A stretch of 42,025 nt of DNA from Chloroflexota bacterium (GCA_004297775.1 SCUE01000001.1:1-42025), one strand, 5' to 3'. Numbered from the stretch's first letter, positions 1 to 8,232 are shown. The notes: generated by a model not told the origin, from the letters alone. Program-made: numbers and translations.

Positions 1-140
1 CTGAGCGTGTCGGTCATCGTGTCGGTTCTCCTCTTGGCGAAATCAAGCATCCCAATGAGAACCGCGCGGTGGCCGTCTGTCAACGGCCTCCGCTTCTACA
101 CACATCCGGGGACACGACCCTTGCTAGTTCCTAAGTACAA

Positions 141-167
141 TCGGATACTGGAATCCCAGGTATCCGA
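141..167. repeat. Inverted repeat in the first intergenic stretch
   Basis: Eight-base arms TCGGATAC and GTATCCGA enclose about 11 bases, and the inner TGG/CCA can extend the stem. No T-run follows, so it does not look like an intrinsic terminator. Otherwise I see nothing recognisable between the window start and the gene beginning near 282. This region is AT-richer than the genes around it. The hairpin could be an operator or a chance structure. Confidence 0.4.
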
Positions 168-281
168 ACAATTGCATTTCATATGACTTCTCCGGAGATT
201 AGGTGGAGATTGGTCGGTACCGTACGATAGCCTTGCCGTGGCCGCACCTTGATTCGCCGCCGGTTCGAGCGAGATCAGCGC

Positions 282-953
282 ATGGAACCGCGTCGGAGGC
301 ATGTGGTGAGAATGGGAATTGGCAATCGCGGAAAGATCGGACTGGGCATTGGCGCCGTTCTGGTGATCGCCGCCGTGGGCTGGTTCGGGTCTAGACCAGG
401 AGACGCCGACGCGCAGAGTCGATGTCGGCAGCACGTACCAGCGATCGGCACACCAATTAGCAATCCGGGGCACCCGATCCCGCGCAATTTCGATCCCTGC
501 ACCAACCGAGTTACGATGACCGACGACGCCAGAAAACCGTCCGGGGCTGCGCGTATTACTCGAGACCAGGCGGAGCGGGTCGGCATCGGGGCAGCCGTTG
601 CTCACAAGGTCCGTGCGTATTTGACCACCTACGCTGATGCGCTTCGCGCTGTCGGGGAGCAAGGCGAAGATGTTGACGTCTACTCCGATCGTGAAGTCTG
701 GCTCGTCGTAGCCAAGACCGAGCCGGGCCAGGGGCCACGGCCATCACTCCCTCCGTACGCGCCGACGCCGGATCCTGCGAGCCGCAAATGGCACTATGTG
801 ATCGTGGACGCGACGATCGGCGATTCACTGATGCTGGGAGCTCGGTCCGGCCCAAATGCGCCTGACTGGCCGATCGGCGTTCCGCCCGACACGCCAGAAG
901 ATTTGGCGCGTGACGTCGCTCGGGCCGAAGCCCGGCTCCGCGGAAGGCCGTAG
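282..953 (+). CDS. Hypothetical membrane-anchored protein
   Basis: About 223 residues of unknown function; I recognise no family. After a short Arg-rich N-terminus there is one hydrophobic segment (about residues 18-36, Gly/Ala/Val-rich) followed by a polar domain, so it is probably anchored in the membrane with an N-in signal anchor and most of the chain outside. The outer part begins with a Cys- and Pro-containing stretch, then an acidic/aromatic region with Trp-His-Tyr and a helical Ala/Arg-rich end. The ATG at 282 has a weak purine-rich site upstream. A TTG at 249 and an ATG at 312 in the same frame are alternatives, the latter leaving only a few residues before the hydrophobic segment. 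It stands alone, upstream of a minus-strand gene. Reading frame continuity and the anchor support a real gene. Confidence 0.5.
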   Translation: MEPRRRHVVRMGIGNRGKIGLGIGAVLVIAAVGWFGSRPGDADAQSRCRQHVPAIGTPISNPGHPIPRNFDPCTNRVTMTDDARKPSGAARITRDQAERVGIGAAVAHKVRAYLTTYADALRAVGEQGEDVDVYSDREVWLVVAKTEPGQGPRPSLPPYAPTPDPASRKWHYVIVDATIGDSLMLGARSGPNAPDWPIGVPPDTPEDLARDVARAEARLRGRP

Positions 954-1056
954 CGAGCGAATAGTTCATCACCCCCCGGCCACGCGCACCTTCAAGAGGT
1001 TAGGTGCGTCGTGAAGCAGGCAATCCGCGTCGCCGGAGGCGTCCCGTCTGCATTCA

Positions 1057-1284
1057 TCATCCGTGCGCGGCGACTTGTTCTCCCGCCAGCAGCGCTTCGC
1101 GTGCCATTACGATGGCCTCGGCGATTGCCTCAGCGGAAACCTTTCCGCGCCAACTCCTGGAAATGGTGTCCCAGGACTCGCCGTGGGCCACCTGCTCCAG
1201 AACATCGCCGACCAGGATGCGCGTGCCCTTGAAGGTCAACTGCCCGTGGCAAATGCGCGGGTCGGCGACGACGTGGTTTCCCAT
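1057..1284 (-). CDS. DUF433-family antitoxin-like protein
   Basis: 75 residues matching the pattern of DUF433 proteins: a 'DPRICHGQ' opening, a 'GTRILVGDVLEQVAHGES' strand-turn-helix and a C-terminal helix of the kind that begins with 'EAIAEAI'. The fold is a winged or homeodomain-like DNA-binding domain. DUF433 proteins are usually antitoxins for DUF5615/Mut7-C PIN-like toxins encoded directly downstream. Here no such toxin follows: the roughly 100 bases downstream on this strand hold only a 20-odd codon frame. It therefore looks like an orphan antitoxin or a lone regulator. I chose the ATG at 1284 because the homology starts there. The frame is open further upstream, but that part is the complement of the phosphatase gene. 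The Shine-Dalgarno is weak (a GGGGAG about 14 bases upstream). Confidence 0.72.
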   Translation of the reverse strand: MGNHVVADPRICHGQLTFKGTRILVGDVLEQVAHGESWDTISRSWRGKVSAEAIAEAIVMAREALLAGEQVAAHG

Positions 1285-1401
1285 CGCCCGCCATTCTACT
1301 CCCCGTGCGTCATCGTGAACGCGCGGCACGGAACCGTATTGGTCGCACGCGTTAACCGGTCGCTTGTTCCGCCAGCCTCCGACCGCTAGCCTCATGCCCT
1401 C

Positions 1402-2043
1402 GTGGACACGCTGCTGCTGTTCGTCCGGCACGCGCAGACGGACGACAACGTCGGGTCGAGACTCTCCGGCTGGACCGATTCGGCGCTCAGCGCGCTCGGA
1501 GAATCCCAAACCCTGTACCTGGCCGAGCACTTTCAGCGGTCGCACGAGGTCGCGGCGCTCTACAGCAGCACGCTGACGAGGGCGCTGCGCACCGCGGAGG
1601 CGATCGGTCGCCTGATCGGCGAGGTACCGCGCCAGCGCGAGGATCTCCGCGAAATGCACTTCGGCCGTTTCGAAGGCTGGCCGCTCGAGCGCGTCGAAGC
1701 CGAGCATCCCGAAATCCTCAAGGCCGAGGATGATCTCGCCCGTGAGTTCGCCTGGCCCGAAGGCGAATCACGCCAGACGTTCCGCGGCCGGGTTCGTAGC
1801 GCGATCGACGACATTTCGCGCGCCCATGCGGGACAATCGGTCGCGATCGTCACGCACGGCGGCGTCATCTCGTACTTCCTGACGATCTTGCACAACCAGT
1901 CGGTCGTAAACTGGCGAGACTGGTATGTGCCGAATGCCAGTCTCAGCGAGGTCGTCTGGGACCCCGATCTCGGGCGCGGTACGCTGGTTCGACACGGGTT
2001 CGACGATCATCTGGCGCCGCTCCGGGCAGTCGCCGCGCCGTAG
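1402..2043 (+). CDS. Histidine phosphatase family protein (phosphoglycerate mutase-like)
   Basis: 213 residues of the phosphoglycerate-mutase/acid phosphatase superfamily. The RHG-type motif is 'RHAQTD' with the phospho-acceptor His10; the second Arg lies in 'TLTRALRTAE' (Arg60), the acid/base Glu in 'REMHFGRFEG' (Glu84), and the distal His is His152 in 'VTHGG'. All catalytic positions are present. Substrate cannot be read from sequence: relatives include broad sugar-phosphate phosphatases, alpha-ribazole phosphatase and 2,3-bisphosphoglycerate enzymes. It is cytoplasmic, with no signal peptide. The GTG at 1402 starts the fold at the usual point but has no strong ribosome site. It converges on the lipid kinase gene. 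The sequence just past its stop is an imperfect copy of that kinase gene's 3' end. Confidence 0.85.
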   Translation: MDTLLLFVRHAQTDDNVGSRLSGWTDSALSALGESQTLYLAEHFQRSHEVAALYSSTLTRALRTAEAIGRLIGEVPRQREDLREMHFGRFEGWPLERVEAEHPEILKAEDDLAREFAWPEGESRQTFRGRVRSAIDDISRAHAGQSVAIVTHGGVISYFLTILHNQSVVNWRDWYVPNASLSEVVWDPDLGRGTLVRHGFDDHLAPLRAVAAP

Positions 2044-2176
2044 TCAGCGGCCGGCCGAAACGCGTCCATTCAGCGCCGCCGTAGTCAACGCCTGGCCAGG
2101 GCGGGCGAGACGCCCGCGCTTCCAAGGGCGACGACGGCGTCAGCGGCCGGCCGGAACTCGTACTTTCAGCGCCATC
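2043..2176. repeat. Imperfect direct repeat, 38 bp units 96 bp apart
   Basis: Bases 2043-2080 and 2139-2176 match at about 32 of 38 positions, starting with an identical GTCAGCGGCCGGCCG. The second copy is the 3' end of the minus-strand lipid kinase gene, including its stop; the first begins at the last base of the phosphatase stop codon. Between them lies a GC-rich hairpin (2101-2117). Read on the minus strand, the first copy would encode a peptide end like that of the kinase, so the kinase 3' end seems to have been duplicated. Confidence 0.6.
2101..2117. repeat. GC-rich hairpin (GCGGGCG-AGA-CGCCCGC), dispersed copy 1
   Basis: A perfect 7-bp stem with a 3-base loop in the space between two convergent genes, followed by CTTCC. 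A near-identical element lies at 37530-37548, also close to the 3' end of a minus-strand gene. It lacks a T-run. It may act as a factor-independent hairpin terminator of the GC-rich kind, or be a small interspersed repeat. Confidence 0.5.
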
Positions 2177-3045
2177 GGGATCGCCTCCACCAATAGTGGC
2201 GACGCGAGCGACGTGATCTCTCCATCGAGGCAGAGCGTCATCGGTTGTTCGGCTTCGACTTTCACGCGCGAGCCGTGCGCCTGCCAGATCTCCGGCAGCC
2301 CGACGTGCTTTCCGAGGTAGACGAGCGGATACTTGACCACCAGATTGGCGCGCGACGTCGCGCGGACGACGCAGACGTCGAGCTCGCCGTCATCGAGTCT
2401 GGCCGCCGGATTGATGCGCATCCCGCCGCCGTAGGTCGGAGTGTTGGTGATCGCGACCAGCATCGCGTCGCCATCGAAGACACGGTCTCCAACGATCACG
2501 CGACACCAACGCGGCCGGTAGCCGAGTAGGCCGCGCAGTCCGCCGTACGTGTATTTCAGCGGGCCGGTCAGCCAGGGAACATCGCGAAGCGCCTGGAGCG
2601 CGATCAGATCGAGGCCGAGTCCGGCCACGCAGGCGAAACGTCGCGTTTCGCCGCTGGTGAGATCGGTCGCCTGAGCGAGATCGACCGTCCGGTCGAATCC
2701 ATCGACGATCACTCTGGCGGCCGCGCGCGCATCGATCGGGATGCCGAGGCCGCGCGCGAAATCGTTGCCGGTCCCGGCCGGAATCACCGCCATCGGCGTG
2801 TCCGCGTGGACCATGACTTGCGCCGCGGCCGTCGACGTGCCGTCGCCGCCGCACATGGCGACCAAACCCACGTCGCGATCGTCGCTCGCCTCCAGCGCGA
2901 GGCGCCGCAGATCGGCGAGATCGCGGCTCATCGCGACGTCGGCGCGGAGTCCGGCACGTTCGAGAATCGGCATCACTCGCTGAAGCGCGCGAGTGGACTG
3001 ACCGCCGCGAGCGGCCGGATTCAGGATGATCCGGATGCGCGTCAC
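2140..3045 (-). CDS. YegS/DagK-type lipid kinase (diacylglycerol kinase catalytic domain)
   Basis: 301 residues with the hallmarks of the DAGK catalytic domain. An N-terminal 'NPAARGGQ' strand-loop is followed by the nucleotide-binding 'GGDGT' (residues 66-70) and then 'PAGTGNDFARGLGIP' (about 89-103). The C-terminal half is a beta-sandwich with the usual 'GGGMRINPAARLDDGELDV' stretch. The family phosphorylates diacylglycerol or related lipids with ATP, acting at the membrane face in phospholipid recycling. It starts with a GTG at 3045 whose bases overlap the TGA of the upstream polymerase gene (GTGA overlap), so the two are translationally coupled. Its 3' end is partly duplicated downstream (see the repeat at 2043-2176). 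The exact lipid substrate is not predictable. Confidence 0.88.
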   Translation of the reverse strand: MTRIRIILNPAARGGQSTRALQRVMPILERAGLRADVAMSRDLADLRRLALEASDDRDVGLVAMCGGDGTSTAAAQVMVHADTPMAVIPAGTGNDFARGLGIPIDARAAARVIVDGFDRTVDLAQATDLTSGETRRFACVAGLGLDLIALQALRDVPWLTGPLKYTYGGLRGLLGYRPRWCRVIVGDRVFDGDAMLVAITNTPTYGGGMRINPAARLDDGELDVCVVRATSRANLVVKYPLVYLGKHVGLPEIWQAHGSRVKVEAEQPMTLCLDGEITSLASPLLVEAIPMALKVRVPAGR

Positions 3046-4151
3046 GCCACGTCGCTTTCAATCGTCAGCGGCAACGACGGCTGGGCCTCGGCGGCCGAAA
3101 CGAGGCGACCGGCGCGCACGCCGAGCAGACGCAGCGGTCGGGTGCGATCCCAGTGGAGACGCATGAGGTTCGCCGCGACGGTCGCCACAGTGGTCGCGGC
3201 GTTGGACGGAATGCTGAGCCGGCTCTGACGAGTCAGCGTTTGCCAGTTGCCATACCGGATCTTGATCGCGACCTCGCCGGCGAGCAGGTTCTCCTTCCGC
3301 AGACGCTCGGAAATCTCGTCGGCCTGCTCCTGGATCTCGCGCCAGAGGCGCCGACGATCGGCCGTATCTTCGCTGAACGTCCGCTCGGCGCTGACCGACT
3401 TCGCGACCCGCTCTTCACTCAACGTCGCGTCGGCCTCACCGTGTGACGCCCGATGCAAGTACGTTCCGTACGCCTGACCGTGCGACGCGATGAGTTCGAC
3501 CAGTGTCCGACTCGCCAGCGCCCCGATCGTGTCGATTCCGGCGGCGAGCAGGCGCCGCTCGGACTTCGGACCGACGCCGACGAGCGCGCGGATCGGCAGC
3601 GGGTTCAGAAACGCGGCCTCGGTCCCCGGCGGAACGACGCGCAGGTGCGTCGGATCTGACTTCGCCGATTCGCTGGCGATCTTGCCGACCAGTGGTGAGG
3701 TCGCGATGCCGAGCGTGATCGACAGCCGCAATTCGGCGAGGACACGCTCGCGGAGCGCGGTCGCGGCGGTCGGATCGAACCCACGATGGCGCCAGTCGCA
3801 CGCGGCCTCGTCGATCGAGTTCTGCTGAACGAGCGGACTCTCTTCGCGTAGCAGGGCCATCAGTCGGCGCGAGTGCGCGACGTACAGTTCGTGGCGCGGC
3901 GGAAGGAACACGGCGTCCGGCGCGCGACGCAGTGCCATCGCCGCGCTCATCGCGCTGTTGATACCGAGTCGCCGCGCAGCGTCATTCGCGGTCGTGACGA
4001 CCGCGCGCGGCGCCTCCCGCGGATCCTGCGAGATGATGACCGGCCGAGGATCGTCCGCCAGACCCGGCTGCTCGATCGCCTCGACGCTGAAGAAGAAGCG
4101 ATCAGCGTCGACGTACAGAATGCACGCCGGCGACTCACTCGTGCCTGCCAC
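3042..4151 (-). CDS. dinB: DNA polymerase IV, Y family
   Basis: 369 residues. The palm motif 'YVDADRFFFSVE' gives metal ligand Asp15 and an aromatic steric-gate region; 'NSIDEA' supplies Asp114 and Glu115, completing the catalytic triad. A 'GVGPKSERRLLAAGI' helix-hairpin-helix follows (about 193-207), then the little-finger domain. Near the C-terminus 'QPSLPL' resembles the beta-clamp binding motif of DinB proteins. It would perform error-prone or lesion-bypass synthesis at stalled forks. The first motif differs from the commonest form (Arg and Phe where Ala and Ala/Tyr are usual), so it is a somewhat divergent member. It is coupled to the lipid kinase gene by a GTGA overlap. I see no GAAC-N4-GTTC box in the 77 bases upstream, so LexA control is not evident here. 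Confidence 0.9.
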   Translation of the reverse strand: MAGTSESPACILYVDADRFFFSVEAIEQPGLADDPRPVIISQDPREAPRAVVTTANDAARRLGINSAMSAAMALRRAPDAVFLPPRHELYVAHSRRLMALLREESPLVQQNSIDEAACDWRHRGFDPTAATALRERVLAELRLSITLGIATSPLVGKIASESAKSDPTHLRVVPPGTEAAFLNPLPIRALVGVGPKSERRLLAAGIDTIGALASRTLVELIASHGQAYGTYLHRASHGEADATLSEERVAKSVSAERTFSEDTADRRRLWREIQEQADEISERLRKENLLAGEVAIKIRYGNWQTLTRQSRLSIPSNAATTVATVAANLMRLHWDRTRPLRLLGVRAGRLVSAAEAQPSLPLTIESDVA

Positions 4152-4228
4152 GTTGAGGGATTCTACCGGGCCGCGCGCTGGCGCTCCGCGAGGCTGTAGT
4201 AGAGTCTGCGTCGTTTGGGGGAGGACTC

Positions 4229-5935
4229 GTGACAGTTAGTCAGCCGCGTGCAATGCGTTCCGACATCATCAAGCGCGGTTTCGAGAAGGCGCCACACCGT
4301 TCGCTGCTGCGCGCCACCGGCGTCATCCAGAACGAGGACGATTTCAAGAAGCCGTTCATCGCGGTCGTCAATAGTTATGTCGATATCATCCCCGGCCACG
4401 CCCACCTCCAGGAAGTCGGCAAGGTCGTAAAGCAGGCGATTCGCGCCGCTGGCGGCATCCCGTTCGAGTTCAACACGATTGGCGTCGACGACGGCATCGC
4501 GATGGGGCACGTCGGCATGAAGTACTCTTTGCCGAGCCGCGAGTTGATCGCCGACTGCGTCGAAACGATGGTCGCGGCGCACGCGTTCGACGGCATGATC
4601 TGTATCCCGAACTGCGACAAGATCGTGCCGGGCATGCTGATGGCGACGATGCGGCTCGATGTCCCAACGATCTTCTGCTCCGGCGGTCCAATGGCCGCCG
4701 GGCGACTCTCGAACGGCAAGAAGGCCGACCTCATCACGGTCTTCGAGGCGGTCGGCGGATACGCCTCGGGTCGGGTCACCGACGAGCAGCTTCTGGAACT
4801 TGAGATGAAGGCGTGCCCGAGTTGCGGCTCCTGCTCCGGCATGTTCACCGCCAACTCGATGAACTGCCTCTGCGAAGCGCTCGGAATGGCGCTCCCCGGC
4901 AACGGGACGATCCTGGCCCGAACGCCCGAGCGCGACGCCCACTACGAACGATCGGCCCGGCGTCTGCTCGATTTGATCGACCGGGACATCCGCCCGAGTT
5001 CGATCGTCACCGCCGAGGCGATCGACAACTCCTTCGCACTCGACATGGCGATGGGTGGCTCGACGAACACCGTCCTCCACACGCTGGCGCTTCTGAACGA
5101 GGGCGGCATCCCCTACGAATTGGGGCGACTGAACGAGGTCGCCGAGCGCGTGCCGTACATCTGCAAGGTCTCGCCAGCCTCGCCGAACGTACATATCGAG
5201 GATGTCCACCGCGCCGGTGGCATCAGCGCAATCCTGCACGAGTTGTCGCGCAGACCAGGCATCCTCCATTTGGACGCCTTGACCGTCACCGGCAAGACGC
5301 TCGGCGAGAACGTCGCCGACACGCCGGTGCTCGACACTTCGGTGATCCGCACACTCGAAGAGCCGTTCCAATCGCGCGGCGGTCTGACAGTGCTGTTCGG
5401 CAACCTCGCTCCGGACGGCGCGGTCGTCAAGTCGGGCGCGATCGATCGATCGGCCTGGAACTTCCGCGGACCGGCCCGCGTGTTCGAGAGCCAGGATGAG
5501 GCGCTGGCGGCGATCCTGAACCGAGAGGTCGAGGCTGGCGACGCGATCGTCATCCGGTACGAGGGGCCAAAGGGCGGACCCGGAATGCAGGAGATGCTGT
5601 CGCCGACTGGCGCCCTCACCGGCATGGGCCTCGGCACGTCCTGCGCGCTCATCACCGACGGCCGGTTCAGCGGCGGCAGCCGTGGGCTCTCGATCGGCCA
5701 CATCTCGCCCGAAGCGGCCAGCGGTGGACCAATCGCGGCGATCCGCGACGGCGACATCATCCACGTTGATATCGAGGCTCGTCGAATCGACGTCGAGTTG
5801 AGCGATTCCGAGATCGCCGACCGCGTCGCGGAGGCGCAGCCACCGGATCGACCGCTGACGAGTCGCTGGCTGCGCCGTTACCGGGCGCTGGTCACCAGCG
5901 CCAACACTGGCGCGATCTTGGCCGACCCGGAATAG
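4229..5935 (+). CDS. ilvD: Dihydroxy-acid dehydratase
   Basis: 568 residues, full length for IlvD, colinear with the B. subtilis-type enzyme ('[15 protein letters not shown]', '[14 protein letters not shown]', '[10 protein letters not shown]'). It dehydrates 2,3-dihydroxy-isovalerate and -methylvalerate in valine and isoleucine synthesis, in the cytoplasm. Candidate Fe-S cysteines are Cys125 and Cys129 ('CIPNCDK') and Cys196/199/202 ('CPSCGSC'). The first loop lacks the TPCN cysteine seen in [2Fe-2S] relatives, as in the B. subtilis group. '[14 protein letters not shown]' near 478 is the conserved C-terminal active-site loop. The GTG at 4229 sits five bases after a GGGGGAGG ribosome site. It is monocistronic and divergent from dinB; no other branched-chain amino acid gene is nearby. 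A homologous sugar-acid dehydratase is possible but less likely given the match. Confidence 0.95.
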   Translation: MTVSQPRAMRSDIIKRGFEKAPHRSLLRATGVIQNEDDFKKPFIAVVNSYVDIIPGHAHLQEVGKVVKQAIRAAGGIPFEFNTIGVDDGIAMGHVGMKYSLPSRELIADCVETMVAAHAFDGMICIPNCDKIVPGMLMATMRLDVPTIFCSGGPMAAGRLSNGKKADLITVFEAVGGYASGRVTDEQLLELEMKACPSCGSCSGMFTANSMNCLCEALGMALPGNGTILARTPERDAHYERSARRLLDLIDRDIRPSSIVTAEAIDNSFALDMAMGGSTNTVLHTLALLNEGGIPYELGRLNEVAERVPYICKVSPASPNVHIEDVHRAGGISAILHELSRRPGILHLDALTVTGKTLGENVADTPVLDTSVIRTLEEPFQSRGGLTVLFGNLAPDGAVVKSGAIDRSAWNFRGPARVFESQDEALAAILNREVEAGDAIVIRYEGPKGGPGMQEMLSPTGALTGMGLGTSCALITDGRFSGGSRGLSIGHISPEAASGGPIAAIRDGDIIHVDIEARRIDVELSDSEIADRVAEAQPPDRPLTSRWLRRYRALVTSANTGAILADPE

Positions 5936-6015
5936 GGCCGGGAGTCATCTCATCCGGTCGGGCGTTCGCCTCGTGTCCGGTATCAACCGAACCGGGCAAC
6001 TTCAGGACCGGCTAT

Positions 6016-6045
6016 TTGTCCTGCACCACCAGCCTGTGCAACAAT
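6016..6045 (+). promoter_or_regulatory. Possible promoter for the hflKC leader
   Basis: TTGTCC (6016-6021), an 18-base spacer and AACAAT (6040-6045) give a passable sigma-70 pattern. Transcription would start near 6052, about 106 bases before hflK, so the leader would contain the paired hairpins at 6075-6136. The -10 matches at only four of six positions, so this is tentative. Confidence 0.35.
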
Positions 6046-6074
6046 GACCACTGGCTGACAACAACATAGGCTGG

Positions 6075-6114
6075 GCCTCCCGGTGCCCGTTACCCACCGG
6101 GAATTGGAGGAGGC
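6075..6114 (+). promoter_or_regulatory. Putative antiterminator stem of the hflKC leader
   Basis: GCCTCC (6075-6080) is exactly complementary to GGAGGC (6109-6114). The second segment is also the 5' arm of the terminator at 6110-6131, so the two structures exclude each other. A separate stem, CGGTG (6081-6085) with CACCG (6095-6099), fits inside the antiterminator. The layout is that of a transcription attenuator; the ligand or signal is not evident. It lacks the conserved T-box (GGTGGNACCGCG-like) sequence. Confidence 0.5.
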
Positions 6115-6136
6115 TGTCTAAGGACGGCCTCTTTTT
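6110..6136 (+). terminator. Intrinsic terminator/attenuator upstream of hflK
   Basis: A 9-bp stem (GAGGCTGTC 6110-6118 with GACGGCCTC 6123-6131, one G-T pair), loop TAAG, then five Ts. It lies 174 bases after ilvD and 22 bases before the hflK start. It could simply end ilvD transcription, but its overlap with an alternative upstream pairing suggests regulated read-through into hflK. Confidence 0.7.
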
Positions 6137-6157
6137 GTCTGCGCGAGGAGGACATGC

Positions 6158-7285
6158 GTGTCGATGGACGATTTCCCAGGAAGACGGCGCGGACCCGACC
6201 AGGCCGATGTCGAGGCACAGTTGAGGCAAGCCCGCGAACAACTTACTTCGATCGTGCGCCGCGTCGCGCCCATCGCGATTGTCGCGGCGGTCGGGCTCTG
6301 GCTCGCCTCCGGCGTCTACACGATCCAGCCCGGCGAGGTCGGCATCGTGCGCCATTTCGGACGCGAGATCGCCCGCACCGGACCGGGTCTGCATTACCGG
6401 TTGCCATGGCCGGTCCAGCGGATCGACGCCGTCAATGTCGAGGCGATCCGCCGCGCCGAGATCGGCTTCCGCACCCAGGACGGCGTTCCCAAACGCGTCG
6501 CCACCGAGGCACACATGTTAACGGGCGACGAGAACATCGTCGACACCCAATTGATCGTTCAATACCGCGTCAGCGATCCCACGAAGTATCTGTTCCGGCT
6601 CGAGGATCCGGATGAGGCTCTCCGGGCCGCCACCGAAGTCGCAATGCGTAGCGCCGCCGGCAAGTCGAAGATCGACGACTTACTGACGACTGGTCGCTCC
6701 GACGTCCAGGAGGCAACCCGCATCTTCCTGCAGCGACTGCTCGATAGCTATCAGTCGGGCATCCACGTCACCGACGTAAAGCTGCAGGTGGTCGACCCGC
6801 CCGAGCAAGTCAAGGATGCCTTCCAGGAGGTCGTGCGTGCGCGCGAGGACCGCGAGCGCTTGATCAACGAATCGCGCGCTTATCGAGAGGATATCCTGCC
6901 GAAAGCACGCGGCCAAGCCCAGCAGGTCACCCGTGAGGCTGAAGGGTACAAGGAGCAACGCCGTCTGCAAGCGAATGGCGACGTGGCTCGCTTCGTAGCC
7001 GTGCTCCAGGAGTATGTCAAGTCGAAGGACGTCACCCGCGAGCGGCTCTACATCGAGACCATCGAGCGGGTGCTCGTGCGCGTCGACAAGGTCGTCCTCG
7101 ATGGCGCGGCGAACGGAAACGTGCTGCCGTTCCTGCCGCTCCGCGGCCTGCAGGAGGGCGTTCGGCCGGCAGGGGCCACCCAGGTCACGCAACCGGCGCC
7201 GGCGCCGGCGCCGGTTGCGCAGCCAGCCGCGCCGGCCAAGCCCGGCCCATCGGCCCCAGCCAAGCCAGCGCCAGCCAAGCCGTAG
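6158..7285 (+). CDS. hflK: HflK, FtsH-modulating SPFH membrane protein
   Basis: 375 residues. A polar N-terminus is followed by one transmembrane segment (about 36-53), then the SPFH/prohibitin domain starting 'YTIQPGEVGIVRHFGREIARTGPGLHYRLPWP'. A long charged helix rich in Ala/Gln/Arg ('AREDRERLINESRAYREDILPKARGQAQQV') precedes the C-terminus. HflK assembles with HflC into a large membrane cage around the AAA protease FtsH and modulates its activity. The C-terminus ends in a roughly 50-residue Pro/Ala/Lys tail with alternating Ala-Pro, encoded by a run of gcgccg repeats; such low-complexity tails vary between strains. GTG at 6158 follows a strong GAGGAGG site. It is 13 bases upstream of hflC and behind an attenuator-like leader. 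Confidence 0.92.
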   Translation: MSMDDFPGRRRGPDQADVEAQLRQAREQLTSIVRRVAPIAIVAAVGLWLASGVYTIQPGEVGIVRHFGREIARTGPGLHYRLPWPVQRIDAVNVEAIRRAEIGFRTQDGVPKRVATEAHMLTGDENIVDTQLIVQYRVSDPTKYLFRLEDPDEALRAATEVAMRSAAGKSKIDDLLTTGRSDVQEATRIFLQRLLDSYQSGIHVTDVKLQVVDPPEQVKDAFQEVVRAREDRERLINESRAYREDILPKARGQAQQVTREAEGYKEQRRLQANGDVARFVAVLQEYVKSKDVTRERLYIETIERVLVRVDKVVLDGAANGNVLPFLPLRGLQEGVRPAGATQVTQPAPAPAPVAQPAAPAKPGPSAPAKPAPAKP

Positions 7286-7298
7286 GCAGGAGCGACAG

Positions 7299-8192
7299 AT
7301 GAAGTTCCCACGCAGTTTGGGCGCGATCGGAGTCTTGATCGCGCTGGTGGCCATCGTCGGCCTTCGCGAGACGCTCTACGTGGTCGACGAGACGAACCAG
7401 GCGATTGTGACACAGGTCGGAGAGTACATCCGCACCGACCAGCAGCCTGGCCTCTACGTCAAGCTACCCTTCTATCAGAGCCTGACGTACTTCGATCGCC
7501 GCATCCTCGTCACCGACAACGCCCCGGCCGAGTACCTGACGCTGGACAAGAAACGCATCGTCGTCGATCCGATTACCCGCTGGCGGATTGTCGACCCGTT
7601 CACCTTCTTTATCACAGTCCGTGACGAGTCCGGCGCTCGCGCGCGGCTGGATGACATCGCCCTGTCAGCGATGCGCGAGGAGATTGCGCAGAATAACTTC
7701 ATCGACGTGGTGGACAAGAAACGCGAGGCTATCGAGGAGGAAACCTCGCGCCGTTCGTTCGAGCGCGGCAAGGCCTTCGGCCTCGAGGTGATCGACGTGC
7801 GTATCCGGCGCACCGATCTACCCACCGAGGTCCAGGCGAGCGTCTTCGCGCGCATGAACGCCGAGCGCACCCAGGTCTCGCAGCGGTATCGTTCCGAGGG
7901 CGCCGAGGAGTCGGCCAAAGTTCGCGCCGAGGCCGACAAGCAGCGCACGATCTTGCTCGCCGGCGCCTACGAGGCGGCTCAGAAGCTGAATGGCGAGGGC
8001 GACGCGTTGGCAGCCGCGATCTACGCGAACGCCTTCGGTCAAGACCCCGAGTTCTACGCCTTCGTGCGCAGTCTCGAGGCGTACGAGAAGTTCCTGAACA
8101 GTGGCACCACCGTCGTGCTCTCGTCCGAGAGCGAACTACTGCGCTACCTGAGTGGCTCCCGGCCGAAGACGCCGGCGGCGACCGGACGCTAA
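7299..8192 (+). CDS. hflC: HflC, FtsH-modulating SPFH membrane protein
   Basis: 297 residues. The N-terminal transmembrane segment (about 7-22) is followed directly by the SPFH core 'LYVVDETNQAIVTQVGEYIRTDQQPGLYVKLPFYQSLTYFDRRIL', typical of HflC. The helical stretch 'MNAERTQVSQRYRSEGAEESAKVRAEADKQRTILLA' and the C-terminal 'FYAFVRSLEAYEKFLNSGTTVVLSSESELLRYL' are the usual landmarks. It partners HflK in the same operon; both form the periplasmic or extracytoplasmic-facing FtsH cage. The ATG at 7299 has a CAGGAG site upstream. A longer frame opens within hflK, but the homology fixes this start. A strong bidirectional hairpin terminator lies six bases past the stop. Confidence 0.93.
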   Translation: MKFPRSLGAIGVLIALVAIVGLRETLYVVDETNQAIVTQVGEYIRTDQQPGLYVKLPFYQSLTYFDRRILVTDNAPAEYLTLDKKRIVVDPITRWRIVDPFTFFITVRDESGARARLDDIALSAMREEIAQNNFIDVVDKKREAIEEETSRRSFERGKAFGLEVIDVRIRRTDLPTEVQASVFARMNAERTQVSQRYRSEGAEESAKVRAEADKQRTILLAGAYEAAQKLNGEGDALAAAIYANAFGQDPEFYAFVRSLEAYEKFLNSGTTVVLSSESELLRYLSGSRPKTPAATGR

Positions 8193-8197
8193 GTTCG

Positions 8198-8230
8198 GGA
8201 AACCCGTGCTCAAACCGAGCACGGGTTTCC
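8198..8230. terminator. Bidirectional hairpin terminator between convergent genes
   Basis: A perfect 13-bp stem (GGAAACCCGTGCT with AGCACGGGTTTCC) and a 7-base loop sit between hflC and the minus-strand deacetylase gene. The arms carry AAA and TTT runs near their bases, so it can serve both directions, although no long T-run follows. Confidence 0.8.
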
Positions 8231-8232
8231 GG

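Noticed and set aside
4152..4228. SOS box for dinB
   Set aside because: No GAAC-N4-GTTC or close variant is seen between dinB and ilvD.
4163..5764. Long open frame (over 500 codons) on the minus strand across ilvD
   Set aside because: It is the mirror frame of a highly conserved GC-rich gene; the translation is Asp/Arg/Val-rich low-complexity text with no family resemblance.
6061..6136. T-box or other named riboswitch upstream of hflK
   Set aside because: The conserved T-box antiterminator sequence is absent and no known aptamer consensus is recognisable; kept as an unassigned attenuator only.
6900..7290. CRISPR or minisatellite in the Pro/Ala-coding tail of hflK
   Set aside because: The gcgccg run is a short coding low-complexity stretch without spacers.
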